Source of the DNA: Brucella tritici
GTDB lineage: Bacteria; Pseudomonadota; Alphaproteobacteria; Rhizobiales; Rhizobiaceae
DNA: 64,000 bases
Direction: 5' to 3'
NCBI RefSeq assembly: GCF_902825325.1
Contig: NZ_CADEAR010000013.1
Span: 26,296-90,295 of the forward strand
The notes under the pieces were generated by a model. The model was not told the origin of the DNA. It searched no databases and saw only the letters and a program-made list of their open reading frames with translations. Made by a program: the position numbers and the translations under genes. This document shows, in pieces, positions 45,650 through 55,623 of this stretch. Positions within the stretch are counted from its first letter, which is position 1, and the number at the start of each line of letters is the position of its first letter.

Positions 45650-46114
45650 ATGTACGGACGCGCCCGCACCGGAGCCCGTTTTCTAGCCATTGCCATGTTG
45701 GCCCCGCTTGCCGCTGCCTGCACGACGACTGTACCGACCTCGACAGCGACGCCGGGCAAAACCGATGCGCCGGTTAGCGCACCTACGATTTCACTGCCGC
45801 GTTTCACGCCAACTGTTTATGTTGATCCAGCGCTCGCACAGCCTTGCATCACTGCAGCGGCCAACAAATACTTCCTGCCGGAACGCGTTATCTCTGCCGT
45901 CAATTCCCGTCCGGGTGCAGCAGGTGGAACCGACGTTGACCTTAAGGTCGATTTGCGTACGGCTGTTTGTCAGGTGACCGCCAAGGGCGGTGTGCGCGCC
46001 GTTATCGATACGTCGCCGAAAAGCGCTGATCAGGTTGCAGCCGAAGCTGCCGCTGCCAAGGCTGATGTAGCTGCCGCTACCCAGCCGAAAAAGGCCAAGG
46101 CAAAGAAGAACTGA
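45650..46114 (+). CDS. Putative lipoprotein with Ala/Lys-rich tail
   Basis: 154-residue exported lipoprotein: signal with lipobox LAAAC at about residues 21-25, a Thr/Pro-rich linker, a compact middle with two cysteines (about 65 and 106), and an Ala/Lys-rich tail (AAAAKADVAAATQPKKAKAKK). I recognise no named family. It has its own terminator. The low-complexity tail may be periplasmic and cell-wall or outer-membrane associated. Confidence 0.75.
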   Translation: MYGRARTGARFLAIAMLAPLAAACTTTVPTSTATPGKTDAPVSAPTISLPRFTPTVYVDPALAQPCITAAANKYFLPERVISAVNSRPGAAGGTDVDLKVDLRTAVCQVTAKGGVRAVIDTSPKSADQVAAEAAAAKADVAAATQPKKAKAKKN

Positions 46115-46141
46115 TTCAAGAATCGGAGCTAGCATATTAAG

Positions 46142-46170
46142 AAGGCAGGGAAATCTCTGCCTTTTTGTTT
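46142..46170. terminator. Terminator between convergent lipoprotein and cobJ genes
   Basis: The hairpin aggcaggga/tctctgcct is followed on the plus strand by tttttgttttt. It terminates the lipoprotein gene and may also act on cobJ transcription from the other side. Confidence 0.85.
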
Positions 46171-46171
46171 T

Positions 46172-47890
46172 TTATTTCTCTGGTTTTTCGCCGTACCAGC
46201 GCGGCGTATAAACCCATTCCCCGCCATCGGGCTTTGCAAAAATTTGCGTATGGGAAGAGCCCACAATCACAACGGTTCGCATGTCGACATCATCCGGTGT
46301 CAGCGCGCCGAGCGTGGTTGTCCGTGTCGTCTCTGCTGGTCTGCCTATGTCCCGTCCCAGGACAATCGGCGTGTCAGGGGACCGATATTGGCGCAGAATG
46401 TCCAGTGCGCGACCAAGTTGATGCGGACGCGCCTTGGAGATCGGATTGTAAAACGCCATGGCGAGATCGGCTTCGGCGGCAAGCGCAAGGCGCTTCTCGA
46501 TAATTTCCCAGGGCTTCAGATTATCCGATAGCGAAATGATGCAGAAATCGTGCCCAAGAGGCGCCCCGATACGTGATGCAGCAGCCATCGCCGCGGAAAT
46601 ACCGGGCTGGATGACAAGCTCAACACCGTGCCATGCGGCACTATCCGTTTCGTGGAGCGCTTCGACAACCGCCGCAGCCATGGCGAAAACACCGGGATCG
46701 CCTGAGGAAACCATGGCGACACGCCGTCCGGAAGCCGCGAGTTCGAATGCATGGCGTGCGCGCTGCATTTCTTCCCGATTGTCGGTCATGTGGATGGTCT
46801 GGTCGGCGCGGAAGGGGCGAAGGTTCTCCTCGGCCATCCGCACATAGGTCTCATAGCCCAGAATGTCTTCGGCCTGTTCCAATTCGTGCTGAACGGCAGG
46901 CGTCATCAGCTCTCGTGATCCCGGCCCAAGGCCGATAACGACCAGCTTGCCGCGTTTTCGACCGACAAACAGAACATCTGCCGGGGCGGCAGCCACCGCA
47001 ATGGCAAGCCCTTTGCGTTCTGTCAGCTCGACCGGCCGTTCCACCGAGCGAAGAACGAGTTCACGAGCATCTGCTGCATCAGCAACATAGCGCAGAGGGG
47101 TACCGAGGTTCTGTGCCATTTTATGAAGCTGTGGCGCGGTGCAGTTCTTTTCGTGGGCAAGAAGCAATGCCAGAGATGCAGGGGCAATGCGCGTATTGGC
47201 GAGCGCATCTTCAATATCGTTCTGAATGCTGTTGCTGATGGTATCGACGGCAATCGCCACACTGCGAGGATGATAAATCAACTCATCCGGCCGGGGCGTG
47301 CGAATGTGGGGCGTTATGCTGATCGTCAGCGAGCCATCGTCGGCGAAAGGCAGTTTGGAATTTGCAAGCCAGCGTGATGTTCCGTCAAGCCGCACCTTCT
47401 GTCCCGCAAGAAGGTTCGACGTGAAATTTTTCGCGTCGTCAGGATTGGCAAGGGTCAGTTCGGCAGGCGGGTGCAGCAGGTTGATCCCGAAGCGCAGTTC
47501 GCCGGATGTGGTTATGGCGGGCGCAACCTCAAGTGCTGCTGCGATCTGCCGGGCCATGTCATTGACACCGGAAAGGCCACCCAGAAGCGGCACAACTGCA
47601 CTCCCGTCTTCGGCCACGGCAAGAACCGGCGGTTCGACACGCTTGTTCTGCAGAAGTGGTGCCAGCGCCCGGATCACAATACCGGCTGCGCAAAGTGCAA
47701 TGATGGGGCGGCCTTCCTCATAAAGCGACCTGACCGCATCGCCGAAATGCACGAAAGTGTTGTCCAGCGACGCAACACGGTTCTGGAACCCGCGGATCTC
47801 GGCATGTTGCAGAGCTGTCGCGATGCGTTGCGCGGCAGGCACTGCGGCTTCTCCGAGAACCAGAATTGCAGGGATCATGCGCCGTTCCAT
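46172..47890 (-). CDS. cobJ: CbiG-CobJ fusion: precorrin-3B C17-methyltransferase with CbiG domain
   Basis: 572 residues, about twice the usual CobJ. Residues about 315-560 are CobJ ([56 protein letters not shown]), which methylates C17 and contracts the ring. Residues 1-305 resemble CbiG: the N-terminal part keeps [18 protein letters not shown] and [16 protein letters not shown], whereas the CbiG C-part lacks the usual GCRRGT-type motif. The start at 47890 overlaps cobI; ATG 47878 (ATGA overlap) is equally good. Last gene of cobG-H-I-J. Confidence 0.93.
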   Translation of the reverse strand: MERRMIPAILVLGEAAVPAAQRIATALQHAEIRGFQNRVASLDNTFVHFGDAVRSLYEEGRPIIALCAAGIVIRALAPLLQNKRVEPPVLAVAEDGSAVVPLLGGLSGVNDMARQIAAALEVAPAITTSGELRFGINLLHPPAELTLANPDDAKNFTSNLLAGQKVRLDGTSRWLANSKLPFADDGSLTISITPHIRTPRPDELIYHPRSVAIAVDTISNSIQNDIEDALANTRIAPASLALLLAHEKNCTAPQLHKMAQNLGTPLRYVADAADARELVLRSVERPVELTERKGLAIAVAAAPADVLFVGRKRGKLVVIGLGPGSRELMTPAVQHELEQAEDILGYETYVRMAEENLRPFRADQTIHMTDNREEMQRARHAFELAASGRRVAMVSSGDPGVFAMAAAVVEALHETDSAAWHGVELVIQPGISAAMAAASRIGAPLGHDFCIISLSDNLKPWEIIEKRLALAAEADLAMAFYNPISKARPHQLGRALDILRQYRSPDTPIVLGRDIGRPAETTRTTTLGALTPDDVDMRTVVIVGSSHTQIFAKPDGGEWVYTPRWYGEKPEK

Positions 47891-48609
47891 TTTTGCCCCG
47901 GAACGAGAATGATCGAGAAATAGGGGCAGTCGCTGCCATCGACTTCCGCCAGCGGCACAATGCGCTGATTGGCCATGGTGGCGCGCTCGACATAGAGCGC
48001 GCGGTCCATGAGACCGAGATCGCCCAGCACAGCGCGAACCTTGTCGAGGTTTTTGCCAAGCTTCATGATTGCCGCCGCTCCCGTATCCGCGAGCCGACGC
48101 GCCAGTTCTTCCGCGCTCATGACGCCGGAGAGAACGGACAATGTCTGATTACGATAGACCAGTGGCGCGCCCAGCACCGCCGAAGCGCCAAGGACAGAGC
48201 AGACGCCAGGGACGACTTCCGTTTCATACTGGTCCGCAAGCCGGTCGTGAATATACATGAACGAGCCATAGAAAAATGGATCACCTTCCGCGATCACGAC
48301 CACATCCTGACCATGATCAAGGTGGCTCGCTATCGTGCTCGTTATCTCGCCATAGAAATCACCGACGATTTGTTCGTAATCCATATGTGCGGGGAGCTTT
48401 TCCGTTGTCACCGGATAGATTAGTGGCACCAGAACCTGTTCCGGTGAAAGATATTCCTCGACGATTGTAAGGGCATTGCCCTTCTTCCCCTTGGCGGCGT
48501 GATAAGCCACAACAGGTGCGTTTTTGAGGAGGCGCAGGGCTTTCAGCGTTATCAGTTCGGGATCGCCGGGGCCGACGCCCAGGCCAAACAGTCTGCCTTT
48601 TACCGTCAT
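47875..48609 (-). CDS. cobI: Precorrin-2 C20-methyltransferase CobI
   Basis: 244-residue SAM-dependent methyltransferase that adds the C20 methyl to precorrin-2. [24 protein letters not shown] is the family start; [16 protein letters not shown] and [20 protein letters not shown] are typical. The start overlaps the cobH stop by one base. Confidence 0.95.
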   Translation of the reverse strand: MTVKGRLFGLGVGPGDPELITLKALRLLKNAPVVAYHAAKGKKGNALTIVEEYLSPEQVLVPLIYPVTTEKLPAHMDYEQIVGDFYGEITSTIASHLDHGQDVVVIAEGDPFFYGSFMYIHDRLADQYETEVVPGVCSVLGASAVLGAPLVYRNQTLSVLSGVMSAEELARRLADTGAAAIMKLGKNLDKVRAVLGDLGLMDRALYVERATMANQRIVPLAEVDGSDCPYFSIILVPGQKWNGA

Positions 48610-49244
48610 TATTCGCGCTCCGAAGCGAGCGCATTGACCGCCGCCGCCGTCATGGCGCTGCCACCGCGTCTTCCGCGTACAATCACATAAGGTATACCGC
48701 GGCTGTTGGCGGCGAGTTCGTCCTTGGATTCTGCCGCGCCGACAAAGCCGACCGGCATGCCGATGATGAGCGCAGGTTTTGGCGCGCCAGCATCCAGCAA
48801 TTCGAACAGGCGGAAGAGGGCGGTCGGTGCATTGCCGATTGCAACAATACTGTTGCGAAGATGCGGGAGCCAGAGGTCGAGCGCAGCGGCCGAGCGGGTA
48901 TTGCCGATCTTCGTCGCAAGTTCAGGAACGGATGGATCGCCAAGCGTGCAGATGACTTCATTGTTGGCAGGCAGACGAGAGCGGGTAATGCCCTCTGCCA
49001 CCATGCGCGCATCACAGAGAATGGGCGCACCGGCGAGCAGGGCGTCGCGCCCGGCCTTGCCAGCGCCTTCCGAGAAAGCGAGGTCATTGACCACATCCAC
49101 CATGCCGCAAGCGTGAATGACACGGACTGCGAGCTTTTCCAGATCGGCTGGTATCCGGCTTAGATCGGCCTCGGCGCGAATGATGGCGAAGGACCGGTCG
49201 TAAATGGCCTGTCCGTCGCGAATATAGTCTGTCATGATGACCAC
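48609..49244 (-). CDS. cobH: Precorrin-8X methylmutase CobH
   Basis: 211-residue cofactor-free mutase that moves the C11 methyl group to C12, giving hydrogenobyrinic acid. [39 protein letters not shown] with the catalytic histidine, and [17 protein letters not shown] are diagnostic. It sits between cobG and cobI with a 5-base gap and a 1-base overlap. Confidence 0.96.
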   Translation of the reverse strand: MVIMTDYIRDGQAIYDRSFAIIRAEADLSRIPADLEKLAVRVIHACGMVDVVNDLAFSEGAGKAGRDALLAGAPILCDARMVAEGITRSRLPANNEVICTLGDPSVPELATKIGNTRSAAALDLWLPHLRNSIVAIGNAPTALFRLFELLDAGAPKPALIIGMPVGFVGAAESKDELAANSRGIPYVIVRGRRGGSAMTAAAVNALASERE

Positions 49245-49249
49245 TCTAA

Positions 49250-50569
49250 TCAGTGTCGGGCGTTCAGAAGGCGCGCCGCTTCGTCAATGGTAATATCAGT
49301 CGCCAATAGCCGTCCGAAGCGCGATGGTCCAGCCCCGTCTTGCGGAAACCGCTCTTGCGCATAAAGATCGTAGCGACCCGTCGCGCACGCCAGAAGCGTG
49401 TGCGGTAAAGGTGCAAGTGCTGCGCATGATTTGGCGCATCCCGTGATGTGCACGGATGATTTTCCCGCAGTCAAATGCGTTGCCAGCCTTTTACCGTCCG
49501 TCTGTGTGTCGGCGAGTGCGGAGACGCAGCCATTTGATCCCGAACAGGCACGAAGCCGCGCATGTGGGGCTTCGGCTGTCGTTTCGAGGTCAAGCAAACG
49601 AAATTTCTCGGGTACTTCACCAATCTGGGTTTCGTCTACATAAGGCAGGATAACACCTTGCCACGGCGTAAGGCGCAGTTCACGCTTCCCGCTTTCGGTG
49701 AGGTCTGCCAGACCTGCGAGTTGCTGCGGTGTCAGCCGTCCTACGAGCGGCATGGCGCCAACATAAAATGAACCGTCAGATTGCAGGCTGTTGCCGAGAT
49801 GCGAGAATGGCACCGGTGCCTTGCGCTTCCAGCTGGTTGCCGAATGGATGGGAAATGACAACTCCCGGTCCAGTTCCGCCAGAAACTTTGATGGAGGGGT
49901 GGCCTCGAATAGATGCTTCATCCGTCCAAAACTGCCTTGGCGTAAAAAATGGTGGAGCAACGCTTCGATGAAGGGCAGGGCGTGTTGCGCATCTAAACCC
50001 CCCAGCGCTTCCCTGTCTGGAGACGAAGCAAGGCCAAAAGCAAAAGTCTTGCCGTCTATTGCCGAAAGCCAGATGTCGCCGGGATGAGAAATCATCGCGC
50101 AGTCTTCGCCACCGTCGATCTGCAACGAGAATTTCGGCGACAGGGCGTAGAAAGCCTCATTGGCCTGCAGCATGTCCAGCACAGACGATGCAAGTCCGGT
50201 GACGTCACATATCTGGCCCCGGTCAATGCCAGCGGTGGGGCTGACCATCACATTGCGAATATCATCCGCGCCGGGATTGTCGGTGCCAAGGCCGGCCTCC
50301 TGAAGTGCCGCGACAACATCGTGCCAATGTCTGGGCTCAATGCCGCGCAACTGGATATTGGAGCGAATCGACAGCTCTATTGCGCCTGCATCGAAACGTT
50401 CGACTATTGCTGCAATCGAACGCGCCTGATCGGCTGACAGGCGACCGAGCCGCAGTTTGATACGGGCAATAGCCCCATCTCTGGCCATGACCATACGCGA
50501 AAGTCCGGGGCAGGCGTTGCGCCTGTCAGGTCTCATTGCGTCGGTCTGGCGGTTCTGCTGGCTTAACAT
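49250..50569 (-). CDS. cobG: Precorrin-3B synthase CobG
   Basis: 439-residue Fe-S and non-haem iron mono-oxygenase that hydroxylates precorrin-3A and forms the lactone; it is the defining aerobic-pathway enzyme. Nitrite/sulfite reductase-like halves are visible ([28 protein letters not shown]), and the cluster cysteines appear as [11 protein letters not shown] and TGCAKSCAA near residues 340-390. The ATG at 50569 is preferred over the longer frame to 50749, which would overlap cobL. First gene of cobG-H-I-J. Confidence 0.94.
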   Translation of the reverse strand: MLSQQNRQTDAMRPDRRNACPGLSRMVMARDGAIARIKLRLGRLSADQARSIAAIVERFDAGAIELSIRSNIQLRGIEPRHWHDVVAALQEAGLGTDNPGADDIRNVMVSPTAGIDRGQICDVTGLASSVLDMLQANEAFYALSPKFSLQIDGGEDCAMISHPGDIWLSAIDGKTFAFGLASSPDREALGGLDAQHALPFIEALLHHFLRQGSFGRMKHLFEATPPSKFLAELDRELSFPIHSATSWKRKAPVPFSHLGNSLQSDGSFYVGAMPLVGRLTPQQLAGLADLTESGKRELRLTPWQGVILPYVDETQIGEVPEKFRLLDLETTAEAPHARLRACSGSNGCVSALADTQTDGKRLATHLTAGKSSVHITGCAKSCAALAPLPHTLLACATGRYDLYAQERFPQDGAGPSRFGRLLATDITIDEAARLLNARH

Positions 50570-50642
50570 ATTGGCCTTATACGCCTTGCCGCTTGCACTT
50601 GCTACTGCCCCGCCATACGAACAAAGAAAAGGAGCATCGCGC
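50570..50642. promoter_or_regulatory. Divergent promoter region cobG / cobL
   Basis: The 73-base gap between the two divergent cob units must hold both promoters. It shows aaaggag before cobL. It is too short for a cobalamin riboswitch, and no B12-box is present. Confidence 0.5.
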
Positions 50643-51857
50643 ATGGCACGCTGGTTGACAGTGATCGGGATCGGTGAAGACGGGTTGGACGGGCTTGGAA
50701 AAACCGCACTCATGGCGCTCAACTCCGCTACGGTCATTTTTGGCGGCAAGCGTCATCTGGATTTTCTGAGTGGTAGTATCAAAGCCGAGCGCGTGGCCTG
50801 GCCGTCTCCATTCGACGAAGCTTTCGCGATGATTGAGGCATATCACGGCCAGCCGGTCGTTGTGCTGGCAAGCGGTGATCCCATGTTTTTTGGTGTGGGT
50901 GCGACTTTGTCCCGGCATTTTTCGCCAGAAGAAATGCATGTTCTTTCCTATCCGTCCTCGCTTTCGCTCGCCGCTGCACGCATGGGCTGGTCGCTTCAGG
51001 ATGTGCGAACGGTCAGTGTGCATGGTCGCCCGTTCGAGCTTTTGCTCTCGCATGTTCTACCGGGCGAGAGACTTCTCGTGCTCAGCAATGACGGTTCGAC
51101 GCCTGCAAAAACGGCGGCAGTGCTCAAGAACAAGGGTTTTGGCCAAAGCCGGATGACTGTGCTTGAGCATATTGGTGGGCCGAAGGAACGCCGGGTTCAA
51201 GGTATTGCCGAAAACTGGTCGCACGAGCGATGCGCTGATCTCAATGTGCTGGCAATTGAATGCATCGCTGCGCCGGAAACGAACCTGTTTTCTCCCGTCG
51301 CTGGTCTGCCCGATGGAGCTTTTGAGAATGATGGCCAACTGACCAAGCGCGATGTGCGTGCTGTTACTCTGTCGCGATTGCAGCCATTGCCGCGGCAACT
51401 GCTCTGGGATGTCGGTGCCGGTTGCGGATCCATTGGTATTGAGTGGATGCGCGTTCATCCTTCATGTCGCGCGATTGCCATCGAAGCGGACGAACAGCGG
51501 CAGGGGATGATCGAGCGAAATCGTGCGGCATTGGGTGTCCCCGGATTGCAGCTGGTTAGGGGGGAAGCACCGTTCGCGCTGGAAGGGCTGGAGGCGCCGG
51601 ATGCGATTTTCATCGGTGGCGGCGTAACGGATGAAGGCGTGCTGCAAGCCTGCTGGAACGCCCTGAAACCGGGCGGCAGGCTTGTCGCAAATGCCGTTAC
51701 CCTGCAAAGCGAGATGCTGCTTTTCAACTGGCGTGAGACGTTCGGCGGAGAATTGACGCGCCTTGGCGTCGCGCAAGCTGGCGCGCTCGGTTCTTTCGAT
51801 GTCTGGCGGCAGGCGCTGCCCGTCACAATTTATTGCGGGTTGAAAGCTAAAAGATGA
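50643..51857 (+). CDS. cobL: Precorrin-6Y C5,15-methyltransferase (decarboxylating) CobL
   Basis: 404-residue bifunctional enzyme equal to CbiE plus CbiT. The N-terminal tetrapyrrole methylase ([29 protein letters not shown]) methylates C5; the C-terminal Rossmann methyltransferase ([18 protein letters not shown], near residue 253) methylates C15 and decarboxylates. ATG 50643 has an aaaggag site. It is divergent from cobG and followed by a siderophore-interacting protein gene 63 bases on. Confidence 0.95.
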   Translation: MARWLTVIGIGEDGLDGLGKTALMALNSATVIFGGKRHLDFLSGSIKAERVAWPSPFDEAFAMIEAYHGQPVVVLASGDPMFFGVGATLSRHFSPEEMHVLSYPSSLSLAAARMGWSLQDVRTVSVHGRPFELLLSHVLPGERLLVLSNDGSTPAKTAAVLKNKGFGQSRMTVLEHIGGPKERRVQGIAENWSHERCADLNVLAIECIAAPETNLFSPVAGLPDGAFENDGQLTKRDVRAVTLSRLQPLPRQLLWDVGAGCGSIGIEWMRVHPSCRAIAIEADEQRQGMIERNRAALGVPGLQLVRGEAPFALEGLEAPDAIFIGGGVTDEGVLQACWNALKPGGRLVANAVTLQSEMLLFNWRETFGGELTRLGVAQAGALGSFDVWRQALPVTIYCGLKAKR

Positions 51858-51920
51858 CTTGAACAGTCATGTTATATTCGGGTAAGGCTGGGAAAATTAT
51901 TTCCCAAAGGAGGACGGGGC

Positions 51921-53021
51921 ATGTCCGAACTCAATGCCAATACCCGCTTTGTACTCACGAACGCCGGTCATGTGGTCAATCAGCTTCTCGATCATTTTGT
52001 CGAACATGCCGATGTGCATCGTCAGGGCAGTACGGCCAAGCTGGTATTGAGCTTCGGTAAGGCCGATGTGCATTGGGATGATGAAACGGTTAGCGTCGAC
52101 GTCACGAGCGAAGACGAAACCGGTCTTGCCTATATGAAGTATTCCATCGCCGAACATGTGCTGGAATTTCTCGACAAGGGCAGCGCCAAGCCGAAGATTA
52201 TCTGGGAAGGTGATGGGGCCGCCGGGCTGCCGTTGCCCTATTTCCGCGAAATGCAGGTCGTCGCAGTGTCGAATGTAACGCCGCATATGCGTCGTATTCG
52301 TCTGAAGGGCGAAAACCTGTTCCGCTTCTCGCAGTTGGGCCTTCATATCCGCCTGCTGTTTCCACCGGAAGGTCTTACCAAGCCGCAATGGCCCACAACT
52401 GGCGAAGATGGCCGTCCGCTCTGGCCGGATGGCGAAGCCAAGCTTGCCACGCGTGTCTACACGATCCGCAACATCGATCCCGTAGCCGGATGGGTGGATA
52501 TTGATATGGTCGTTCATGGCGATGACTGCGATGCGCCGGGTTCGGGCTGGGCTGTCAGCGCCAAGCCCGGCGATATTGTCGGGATGACCGGTCCGGGTGG
52601 CGGTGACGCAGGCGATGCGAAGTGGTATCTGCTGGCGGGCGATGAAACCGCGCTGCCCGCCATCGGGCGCATTTTGGAGCGATTGCCGGAAGGCACCAAG
52701 GCGGTTGTGCGCGTCGAGATCGGCAGTGCTTCAGAAAAGCAGGAACTTATCTCGCGAGCTGATGTCGATCTGCAGTGGCTGAACCGCGATGGTGCGGAAG
52801 CCGGAACGACGACATTGCTGCAGGATGCGGTGCGTGCGGTCGAACTACCGGAAGACGAGGAAGACATTTACGTCTGGGCCGGTTGTGAGTTCAACGCATT
52901 CCGGTCGATCCGCACCTATATGCGCAAGGAACGTAATGTTGCGAAGGATCGCCAGCTTATAGTCGCCTATTGGCGGCGCGGGCAGGATGGCGACACACCG
53001 CGCAAGGCATCCGACGATTGA
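51921..53021 (+). CDS. Siderophore-interacting flavoprotein with N-terminal DUF2218 domain
   Basis: 366 residues. Residues 1-95 are a DUF2218 domain (GHVVNQLLDHFVEHADV...YMKYSIAEHVLEFL); then a ViuB-type FAD domain with RVYTIRN near residue 179 and a C-terminal SIP NAD(P)H domain (YLLAGDETALPAIGRIL, VWAGCEFNAFRSIR). Such proteins reduce ferric siderophores in the cytosol. It starts after aaaggagg and is downstream of cobL. Reduction of another metal chelate, including a corrinoid, is only a possibility raised by location. Confidence 0.88.
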   Translation: MSELNANTRFVLTNAGHVVNQLLDHFVEHADVHRQGSTAKLVLSFGKADVHWDDETVSVDVTSEDETGLAYMKYSIAEHVLEFLDKGSAKPKIIWEGDGAAGLPLPYFREMQVVAVSNVTPHMRRIRLKGENLFRFSQLGLHIRLLFPPEGLTKPQWPTTGEDGRPLWPDGEAKLATRVYTIRNIDPVAGWVDIDMVVHGDDCDAPGSGWAVSAKPGDIVGMTGPGGGDAGDAKWYLLAGDETALPAIGRILERLPEGTKAVVRVEIGSASEKQELISRADVDLQWLNRDGAEAGTTTLLQDAVRAVELPEDEEDIYVWAGCEFNAFRSIRTYMRKERNVAKDRQLIVAYWRRGQDGDTPRKASDD

Positions 53022-53028
53022 TGCAATG

Positions 53029-53061
53029 AAAAAGGGGACCGGAAGGTCCCCTTTGTTTTTT
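53029..53061 (+). terminator. Rho-independent terminator after the SIP gene
   Basis: The stem aaaggggacc/ggtccccttt with a ggaa loop is followed by gtttttt, 10 bases after the stop codon. Confidence 0.92.
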
Positions 53062-53114
53062 CGCATGTCTTTATCCCAAAGCTGGTTACCAATTCTGGGA
53101 GACAAGCTTTTGCA

Positions 53115-53864
53115 TTACCTGCGGAAGCCTTCGCTGGCCCGCATCAGGTTCTTCGTATAGTCGGCATGGATATTGCCGCTGACAAGATCGTCCGCCTGCA
53201 ACTGCTCGACGACCTCCCCATTGCGCATGACGGCAAGCCGGTCGCACATATGGGTCACAACGCCAAGATCGTGGCTGACCATGACGAAGGTCAGGTTGCG
53301 GTCGCGCCGAACCTGTTCGAGCAGGTTCAACACTTCCGCCTGAACCGATGCGTCGAGCGCTGAGGTCGGTTCGTCAAGCAGCAATATGCTGGGCTCAACG
53401 ATCAGGGCGCGGGCAATGGCAATACGCTGGCGCTGGCCGCCTGAAAGCTGGTGCGGATAGCGAAAGCGGAAGCCGGAACCGAGACCGACTTCGTCCAACG
53501 CTCTTACGATGCGCTGTTCCGTGTCGCCGACGCCGTGGATGGCAAGCGGTTCCAGTAACAGCCGATCCACCGTCTGCCGGGGATGCAGCGAGCCGTAAGG
53601 GTCCTGAAACACCATCTGGACATTGCGATAGAATGCTTTGTCGCGCGGTGTCTTCAGCAATTGCCCGTCGATGCGGATTTCGCCGTCTTCAACAGGCGCC
53701 AGTCCGGCTACGGCGCGCAGCAGGGTCGACTTGCCGGAACCGGATTCCCCCACAAGGCCGTAGGATTCGCCGCGGGCCACATCGATGCTGACCGATTTCA
53801 GTGCATGGAAATGATCGAAATAGACGTCGATATTGTCGACGCTCAGTGCAGATGCCGTGCTCAT
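53115..53864 (-). CDS. Dipeptide ABC transporter ATP-binding protein (DppF type)
   Basis: 249-residue ATPase: Walker A GLVGESGSGKSTLLRAVAG, ABC signature LSGGQRQRIAIARAL, Walker B ILLLDEPTSALD. The start at 53864 shares ATGA with the upstream ATPase gene; the frame is open further upstream but that would lie inside the neighbour. It forms the second ATPase of the pair with the DppD-type gene. Closes the operon. Confidence 0.9.
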   Translation of the reverse strand: MSTASALSVDNIDVYFDHFHALKSVSIDVARGESYGLVGESGSGKSTLLRAVAGLAPVEDGEIRIDGQLLKTPRDKAFYRNVQMVFQDPYGSLHPRQTVDRLLLEPLAIHGVGDTEQRIVRALDEVGLGSGFRFRYPHQLSGGQRQRIAIARALIVEPSILLLDEPTSALDASVQAEVLNLLEQVRRDRNLTFVMVSHDLGVVTHMCDRLAVMRNGEVVEQLQADDLVSGNIHADYTKNLMRASEGFRR

Positions 53865-54694
53865 AGCTTCCATGCCTCCTGACGCTGCAAGGTTGGCAGG
53901 GGATGGCGATCGGCTCCGATCTTCGGCATGCAGTTCAGCAATCCTTGCGTATAGGGATGTTTCGCATTGGCGAGGTCCTTCGCCGCAATTTCCTCCACGA
54001 TCTTGCCCGCATACATCACGATGACGCGGTCGCAAAAGGAAGAAACGAGGCGCAAGTCGTGGCTGACAAAGATCAGCCCCATGCCGCGCTCGGCAACCAG
54101 CTTGTCCAGAATGCCGAGCACTTCGAGCTGAACCGTCACGTCGAGGGCGGAAGTCGGCTCGTCGGCGATCAGCATTTCCGGCTCGGCCACCAGCATCATG
54201 GCGATCATGACGCGCTGGCCCATACCGCCCGAAACTTCGTGCGGATAGAGCTTCATCACGCGTTCTGCATCGCGAATCTGCACGGCTTCGAGCATGGCGA
54301 CGGAACGCTTGCGGATCTCATCGCCGCTGAACTTGCCGTGGGCCTTCAGCGTTTCGGCGATCTGCTTGCCGATGGTCATGACAGGGTTGAGCGAATATTT
54401 CGGGTCCTGCAACACCATGGCGATGCGGCCGCCGCGCAAGGCGCGGCGTTCACGCGCCGAGGCGTTCAGAAGATCGATGCCGTCAAACTCCAGTTTCCTG
54501 GCGGTGATCTGCGCATGGAGCGGCGTGAGACCCATGATGGCGCGACCGGTCTGGGATTTGCCAGAACCGGATTCGCCAACAATACCAAGACGCTCGCGGC
54601 CAAGCTCAAAGCTGACACCGCGCACGGCCTCGATTGCGCCCGTGCGCGTCGGGAAGGTGACGCGCAGGTCTTCAACAGTCAGAAGAGGCTTCAT
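53861..54694 (-). CDS. Dipeptide ABC transporter ATP-binding protein (DppD type)
   Basis: 277-residue ATPase: Walker A GIVGESGSGKSQTGRAIMG, signature VSGGMGQRVMIAMML (a weaker variant of LSGGQ), Walker B MLIADEPTSALDV. The C-terminus has the oligopeptide-type extension (HPYTQGLLNCMP) that in this family often carries cysteines; one is seen. It overlaps the permease gene by 4 bases. Confidence 0.9.
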   Translation of the reverse strand: MKPLLTVEDLRVTFPTRTGAIEAVRGVSFELGRERLGIVGESGSGKSQTGRAIMGLTPLHAQITARKLEFDGIDLLNASARERRALRGGRIAMVLQDPKYSLNPVMTIGKQIAETLKAHGKFSGDEIRKRSVAMLEAVQIRDAERVMKLYPHEVSGGMGQRVMIAMMLVAEPEMLIADEPTSALDVTVQLEVLGILDKLVAERGMGLIFVSHDLRLVSSFCDRVIVMYAGKIVEEIAAKDLANAKHPYTQGLLNCMPKIGADRHPLPTLQRQEAWKL

Positions 54695-55623
54695 TGGTTG
54701 TTACCCCGCGGATCGAGCGCATCGCGCAGGCCATCGCCCAGCAGATTGAAGCCGAGGCTGACGATCAGGATCGCGATGCCTGGCATGGCGGCAACCCACC
54801 ACTGGTCGAGAATGAAGCGGCGACCGGAAGCGATCATCGCACCCCATTCAGGCAGTGGCGGCTGTGCGCCGAGGCCGAGGAAGCCAAGACCGGCGGCGGT
54901 TAGGATGATACCTGCCATGTCGAGCGTCACACGCACGATCAGCGAAGATGTGCAGAGCGGCATGATATGACGCACGACGATGCGGATCGGCGAAGCGCCC
55001 ATCAGGCGAACGGCGGAGATATAATCCGAGTTGCGCACGGTTAGCGTTTCTGCACGCGCAATACGCGCATAGGGTGGCCATGAGGTGATCGCGATGGCGA
55101 TGATGGCATTTTCGATGCCGGGTCCAAGAGCGGCGACGAAGGCCAGCGCGAGAATGAGCTTCGGGAAGGCAAGGAAGATATCGGTGATACGCATCAGCAC
55201 GGCATCGACCCAGCCACCGGCATAACCGGCCACCGTACCAACCAGAAGGCCGATCGGTGCGGCGATGATGGCAACCAGAAGCACCACATAGAGGGTGAGG
55301 CGGGAGCCATAGATCAGACGCGAAAGAATATCTCGGCCCTGATCATCGGTGCCGAGCAGGTAGCCGGGTGTTCCCGGCGGCAGAAGACGTGCATTGGCGA
55401 GATCACCAACAACCGGCGAATGCGGCGCGAGCACATCGGCCAGCGCTGCAACGACGAGCAGTCCAATGATGATTAGCAGGCCAAGGACGGCGAGCTTGTT
55501 GGCAGTGAAACGCCGCCAGACCATATAGGCGCGGCCGAGACGGGCTTGCGTGCGCGATTGTGGCCGTTCGGTAAGCAGCCATTCGCGCCATGAGAGGTTG
55601 GAAGTATCTGTCATTTGGCTCAT
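54691..55623 (-). CDS. Dipeptide ABC transporter permease (DppC type)
   Basis: 310-residue permease with an N-terminal OppC-N segment, about six membrane segments and the EAA loop (RAETLTVRNSDYISAVRLMGASPIRIVVRHIMP). ATGA overlaps couple it to the DppB-type gene upstream and the ATPase downstream. Confidence 0.9.
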   Translation of the reverse strand: MSQMTDTSNLSWREWLLTERPQSRTQARLGRAYMVWRRFTANKLAVLGLLIIIGLLVVAALADVLAPHSPVVGDLANARLLPPGTPGYLLGTDDQGRDILSRLIYGSRLTLYVVLLVAIIAAPIGLLVGTVAGYAGGWVDAVLMRITDIFLAFPKLILALAFVAALGPGIENAIIAIAITSWPPYARIARAETLTVRNSDYISAVRLMGASPIRIVVRHIMPLCTSSLIVRVTLDMAGIILTAAGLGFLGLGAQPPLPEWGAMIASGRRFILDQWWVAAMPGIAILIVSLGFNLLGDGLRDALDPRGNNQ

